In this document: positions 39,028-41,495 of the stretch, piece by piece
Position numbering within the stretch: position 1 is the first letter of the stretch
How the letters are laid out: the number at the start of each line of letters is the position of its first letter
NCBI GenBank assembly: GCA_903915125.1
Contig: CAIWRR010000064.1
Span: 1 to 41,495 of the forward strand
DNA from: Candidatus Firestoneibacteriota bacterium
GTDB lineage: Bacteria > Oederibacteriota > D2-FULL-39-29 > CAIOVX01
Length of the DNA stretch: 41,495 bases
Direction of reading: 5' to 3'
Notes under the pieces: generated by a model
The model's input: the letters and a program-made list of their open reading frames with translations, nothing else
Told to the model about the DNA's origin: nothing
Databases searched by the model: none
Made by a program: the position numbers and the translations under genes

Positions 39028-41384
39028 AGGCGAAGCTGGTCTCATACGCCGGAGCGGCACTGCTGCTCATTACGCTTTCGCTTTATCTGCTAACCGCTTG
39101 TCCTACGATTTATGCAGGCGATACGGGGGAGCTGGTGTCCGCCGCCTATACGCTCGGTGTCCCCCATCCGCCCGGTTATCCGCTGTTTTGCCTCACCGGC
39201 AAAATGCTGACTTTTCTCCCTGCCGGGAATGTCGCTTTTAGAGTGAACCTGCTTGCCGTCCTAACGGCCGCCGGCGCAATCCTGATATTCTTCCTGCTTT
39301 CAAAAAAAGTCTATGATGTTAAGGGATGCTTTAACATATTACTGCTGCTTCTTCTCTGTTTAATCGCAGCTTCTTCAAGAGTATTCTGGAACCAGTCTGG
39401 TATGGCAAAAGGCGCGCTCTATACCATGACAGCCTTCCTGCTTCTATCTTCTGTTCTTGCTCTGGAAACTTGGAGGAAAAACGGCCGTACTTGGCACTTC
39501 ATTGTTGCTGCCTTTCTGGCTGGTCTTTCTGTTGTAAGTCATCAGACGGCGCTGGTCTTTATTCCGGCATTTGTAACTTACTCGGTATTTACATCAATTC
39601 AAAAGAAAACACATTTCACTGTTTTTATCATGGGAACTGTTGCCTTCGCGGCCGGACTTTCCGTATTCTTTTACCTTATGCTAAGCGCGGCCCGCTACCC
39701 GCAAGTAAACTGCGGCAATCCTTCAACTTTTCAGGGAATGCTTCAGCATGTTCTGCGCTCGCAATACGGCGGACTTACAAAATACCCAAGGTCAATTTCT
39801 CTTTTTTTGCAGGAAGTAAAGGCTTGTTTCTTAATATTTACCGCGCAGTTCCCAATCTGGGTCCTGTTTATCCCATTTGCAGGCATGTTTGCCTCTTTTA
39901 GAAAGATGCTGCCACTGTTCCTGCTTTCCGCGGTTATCATAACAGCTCTTGTTTTCGGACTAATGGTGGGTACTGTCTATGACATAACCGCGGCAATGCT
40001 GGAGACCACTTCGGTCTTCATGATTCCCGCCTATTTCTTCCTGTGGTTATGGGCGTATCCGGGGACCGGGAAAATTATTGGCGGCAAGAACTCGCTTTTT
40101 CTGAAACTCTTGTTATTGCTCCTTACGGTTTCGGCGTTATTTTACAATGTTTATGTTAATGGCGGCTACGCTGATAAGAGTGCTAATTTCATGGCCGAGA
40201 GATACGCGGTTGATACGCTTCGATCCTGTCCCCCTGATTCCGTTATCTTTATGTCGGAAGACAGTCCGATGTATCAGTTGCTCTACGCGAAGACGGTTAA
40301 CAGAGCGAGACCGGATGTGAAAATAATAGATGAGACGGCCACAGCTTTCAGAACAGTCCTTACAGAAAGTGACAGCGGCGTAATTTTTAAGGGAGAAGTA
40401 TTAAAACGGGCATCTGAATATATGGAAGGCGCGCTTAAGAACGGAATGCCGGTGCTTTGCACTTCCGAAAGCTCGTTTCTTAACACCACAAAGTCTGGGA
40501 GAACCCCTTCCGGGCTGCTCTATTTGATAAAAGGCCCGAATATGCTTTCGGGGCCTAAAACAAATTATTGGGAAAACTGCCTGATTCCTGAGCCGCCTCT
40601 AAAAAGCGATGTCTTTAACAGGGATATGTACGCCCGTTATCATTTCATGAAGGCGGAAAGTCTCTTTGAATCCGGCAATAAAAAAGGTTTTATTGAGGAA
40701 ATGAAAAAAGCGGAAAGCATCTCTCAGGATATGGACTGGGTCCGTTCCGAAATGGCTATGATTTATGGAAACAGGGGTTTTAAGGCTGAAAGTCTGTCTG
40801 CCTATGAGTCTGCCGCGGCTCTTTTCAGGTATTCTACCGAAAGAAGGAATAACCTTGCTAACGCCTACCTCGCCGCAGGGCGGATAGCCGAGGCCATAAG
40901 GGAACTTGAAACCGCGTGCTCTTTAGACAAGAACCTCGCGGCGCCGCGTCATAATCTCGGCAATGCCTATTTCGCGGCAGGAAAGAGGGAAGAGGCGCGA
41001 GCCGCTTACGAAGAAGCCGCGCTGCTTGGTCAGACCGAAAGCCTTGACTCTCTGAATAACCTTGCCGGAGACCTTGAGAAAAAAGGGATGAAAGAGCAGG
41101 CCCTCCAGGAATATATCCATATTCTGTCCATTAATAAAGGCTATGTCTTTGCCTGGATAAACGCGGGAAACATATTTTACGGGCAGAACAAGCTTGAGGA
41201 CGCTATACGTTTCTACTCAAATGCGGCGGCAGTTAGGCCTGATTACCCGGAAGGATATTTTAACCTCGGTGTTGCTTACTACAAGAAAGGAGACCTTGTC
41301 TCGGCCAAGCAGTATTGGCAAAGGACCCTGCAGATAGCTCCTGCGCACGCAGGAGCGCTAAATGCGATTAAGCTTGTAAAGTAG
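39024..41384 (+). CDS. DUF2723-family membrane protein with TPR C-terminus
   Basis: 786 aa. The N-terminal 350 residues hold about ten membrane helices. DUF2723 begins after the first one with YAGDTGELVSAAYTLGVPHPPGYPLF, the family's near-invariant motif. These proteins are related to GT-C glycosyltransferases (protein O-mannosyltransferase type), with the acidic GDTGE loop as likely catalytic region. From about residue 530, helical TPR repeats follow (e.g. RRNNLANAYLAAGRIAEAI, APRHNLGNAYFAAGKREEA, PEGYFNLGVAYYKKGDL). Predicted role: membrane glycosyltransferase coupled to a protein-interaction domain. Overlaps tadA by 4 bp (ATGA). Confidence 0.9.
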   Translation: MKAKLVSYAGAALLLITLSLYLLTACPTIYAGDTGELVSAAYTLGVPHPPGYPLFCLTGKMLTFLPAGNVAFRVNLLAVLTAAGAILIFFLLSKKVYDVKGCFNILLLLLLCLIAASSRVFWNQSGMAKGALYTMTAFLLLSSVLALETWRKNGRTWHFIVAAFLAGLSVVSHQTALVFIPAFVTYSVFTSIQKKTHFTVFIMGTVAFAAGLSVFFYLMLSAARYPQVNCGNPSTFQGMLQHVLRSQYGGLTKYPRSISLFLQEVKACFLIFTAQFPIWVLFIPFAGMFASFRKMLPLFLLSAVIITALVFGLMVGTVYDITAAMLETTSVFMIPAYFFLWLWAYPGTGKIIGGKNSLFLKLLLLLLTVSALFYNVYVNGGYADKSANFMAERYAVDTLRSCPPDSVIFMSEDSPMYQLLYAKTVNRARPDVKIIDETATAFRTVLTESDSGVIFKGEVLKRASEYMEGALKNGMPVLCTSESSFLNTTKSGRTPSGLLYLIKGPNMLSGPKTNYWENCLIPEPPLKSDVFNRDMYARYHFMKAESLFESGNKKGFIEEMKKAESISQDMDWVRSEMAMIYGNRGFKAESLSAYESAAALFRYSTERRNNLANAYLAAGRIAEAIRELETACSLDKNLAAPRHNLGNAYFAAGKREEARAAYEEAALLGQTESLDSLNNLAGDLEKKGMKEQALQEYIHILSINKGYVFAWINAGNIFYGQNKLEDAIRFYSNAAAVRPDYPEGYFNLGVAYYKKGDLVSAKQYWQRTLQIAPAHAGALNAIKLVK

Positions 41385-41495
41385 ATGGGCGGATGCTCAG
41401 ATGCGCGGATGCGCAGTAACTTCAAAGACATCGACCAGAAACTGAAGATTGGATGCAATGGAGAACGAGAGTTTAGAACTACGGCTACCTTAGAG
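41385..41495. other. Intergenic end of window
   Basis: No gene, terminator or promoter recognised. It starts with a short, imperfect GCGGATG-type repetition (GGGCGGATGCTCAGATGCGC, then GGATGCGCAG), followed by A-rich unique sequence. Confidence 0.5.

Overview
The window looks like chromosomal DNA from an uncultured, probably anaerobic, Gram-negative bacterium. Evidence for a Gram-negative envelope is an LPS heptose epimerase (HldD), lipoprotein and secreted-protein signals, and a secreted beta-propeller protein with a FlgD-like C-terminal domain. Evidence for an anaerobic, low-energy lifestyle is a PPi-type phosphofructokinase, a ferredoxin-thioredoxin-reductase-like protein and the proton-pumping arm of complex I. 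Gene style and content recall candidate phyla such as Omnitrophota, Elusimicrobiota or Firestonebacteria, but this is inference and no taxonomic marker was tested. Genes are densely packed with many 1-10 bp overlaps, and no phage, IS element or CRISPR array is visible.

Layout. 1-5.4 kb: glyS, a small unknown gene, a HAD hydrolase, a GNAT acetyltransferase (minus strand), a ComB-like phosphatase and an EamA/DMT exporter. 5.4-7.0 kb: class II aldolase and nucleoside diphosphate kinase on the minus strand. 7.0-9.9 kb: a redox gene group (glutaredoxin, FTR-rubredoxin fusion, an unlisted 54-aa Cys-rich protein) followed by PPi-phosphofructokinase. 10-11.3 kb: DEAD-box helicase (minus). 11.4-17.8 kb: nuoJKLMN, with nuoL broken by one base in an A9 tract, and a coupled coiled-coil tail protein. 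17.9-22.1 kb: yicC-gmk-rpoZ-udg-priA. The PriA has lost its recognisable ATPase motifs but keeps its zinc cysteines. 22.2-27.8 kb: a secreted HEAT-repeat protein, an acyl-CoA ligase and a large secreted Asp-box protein. 27.8-32.1 kb: a LiaF-like membrane protein, a Zn/Mn ABC transporter and a translationally coupled HD-GYP protein. 32.1-37.1 kb: hldD, a second SDR epimerase and a GH94-type phosphorylase. 37.1-41.4 kb: tRNA-Arg(ACG), a palindromic element, a secreted TPR protein, a CsgG-like lipoprotein, tadA (the enzyme expected to convert A34 of that tRNA to inosine) and a DUF2723-TPR membrane protein.

The most notable non-gene signal is a family of intergenic 9-bp-period repeats, unit approximately ACGTTAnnA, at five places and in both orientations, twice directly beside a terminator. 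The most notable gene-level signals are the grx/FTR-rubredoxin/small Cys protein group, the ATPase-degenerate PriA, the A9 frameshift in nuoL, and promoters that sit so close to start codons that leaderless transcripts are predicted (ndk, the 81-aa gene). All motif statements come from reading the sequence. No database search was run.
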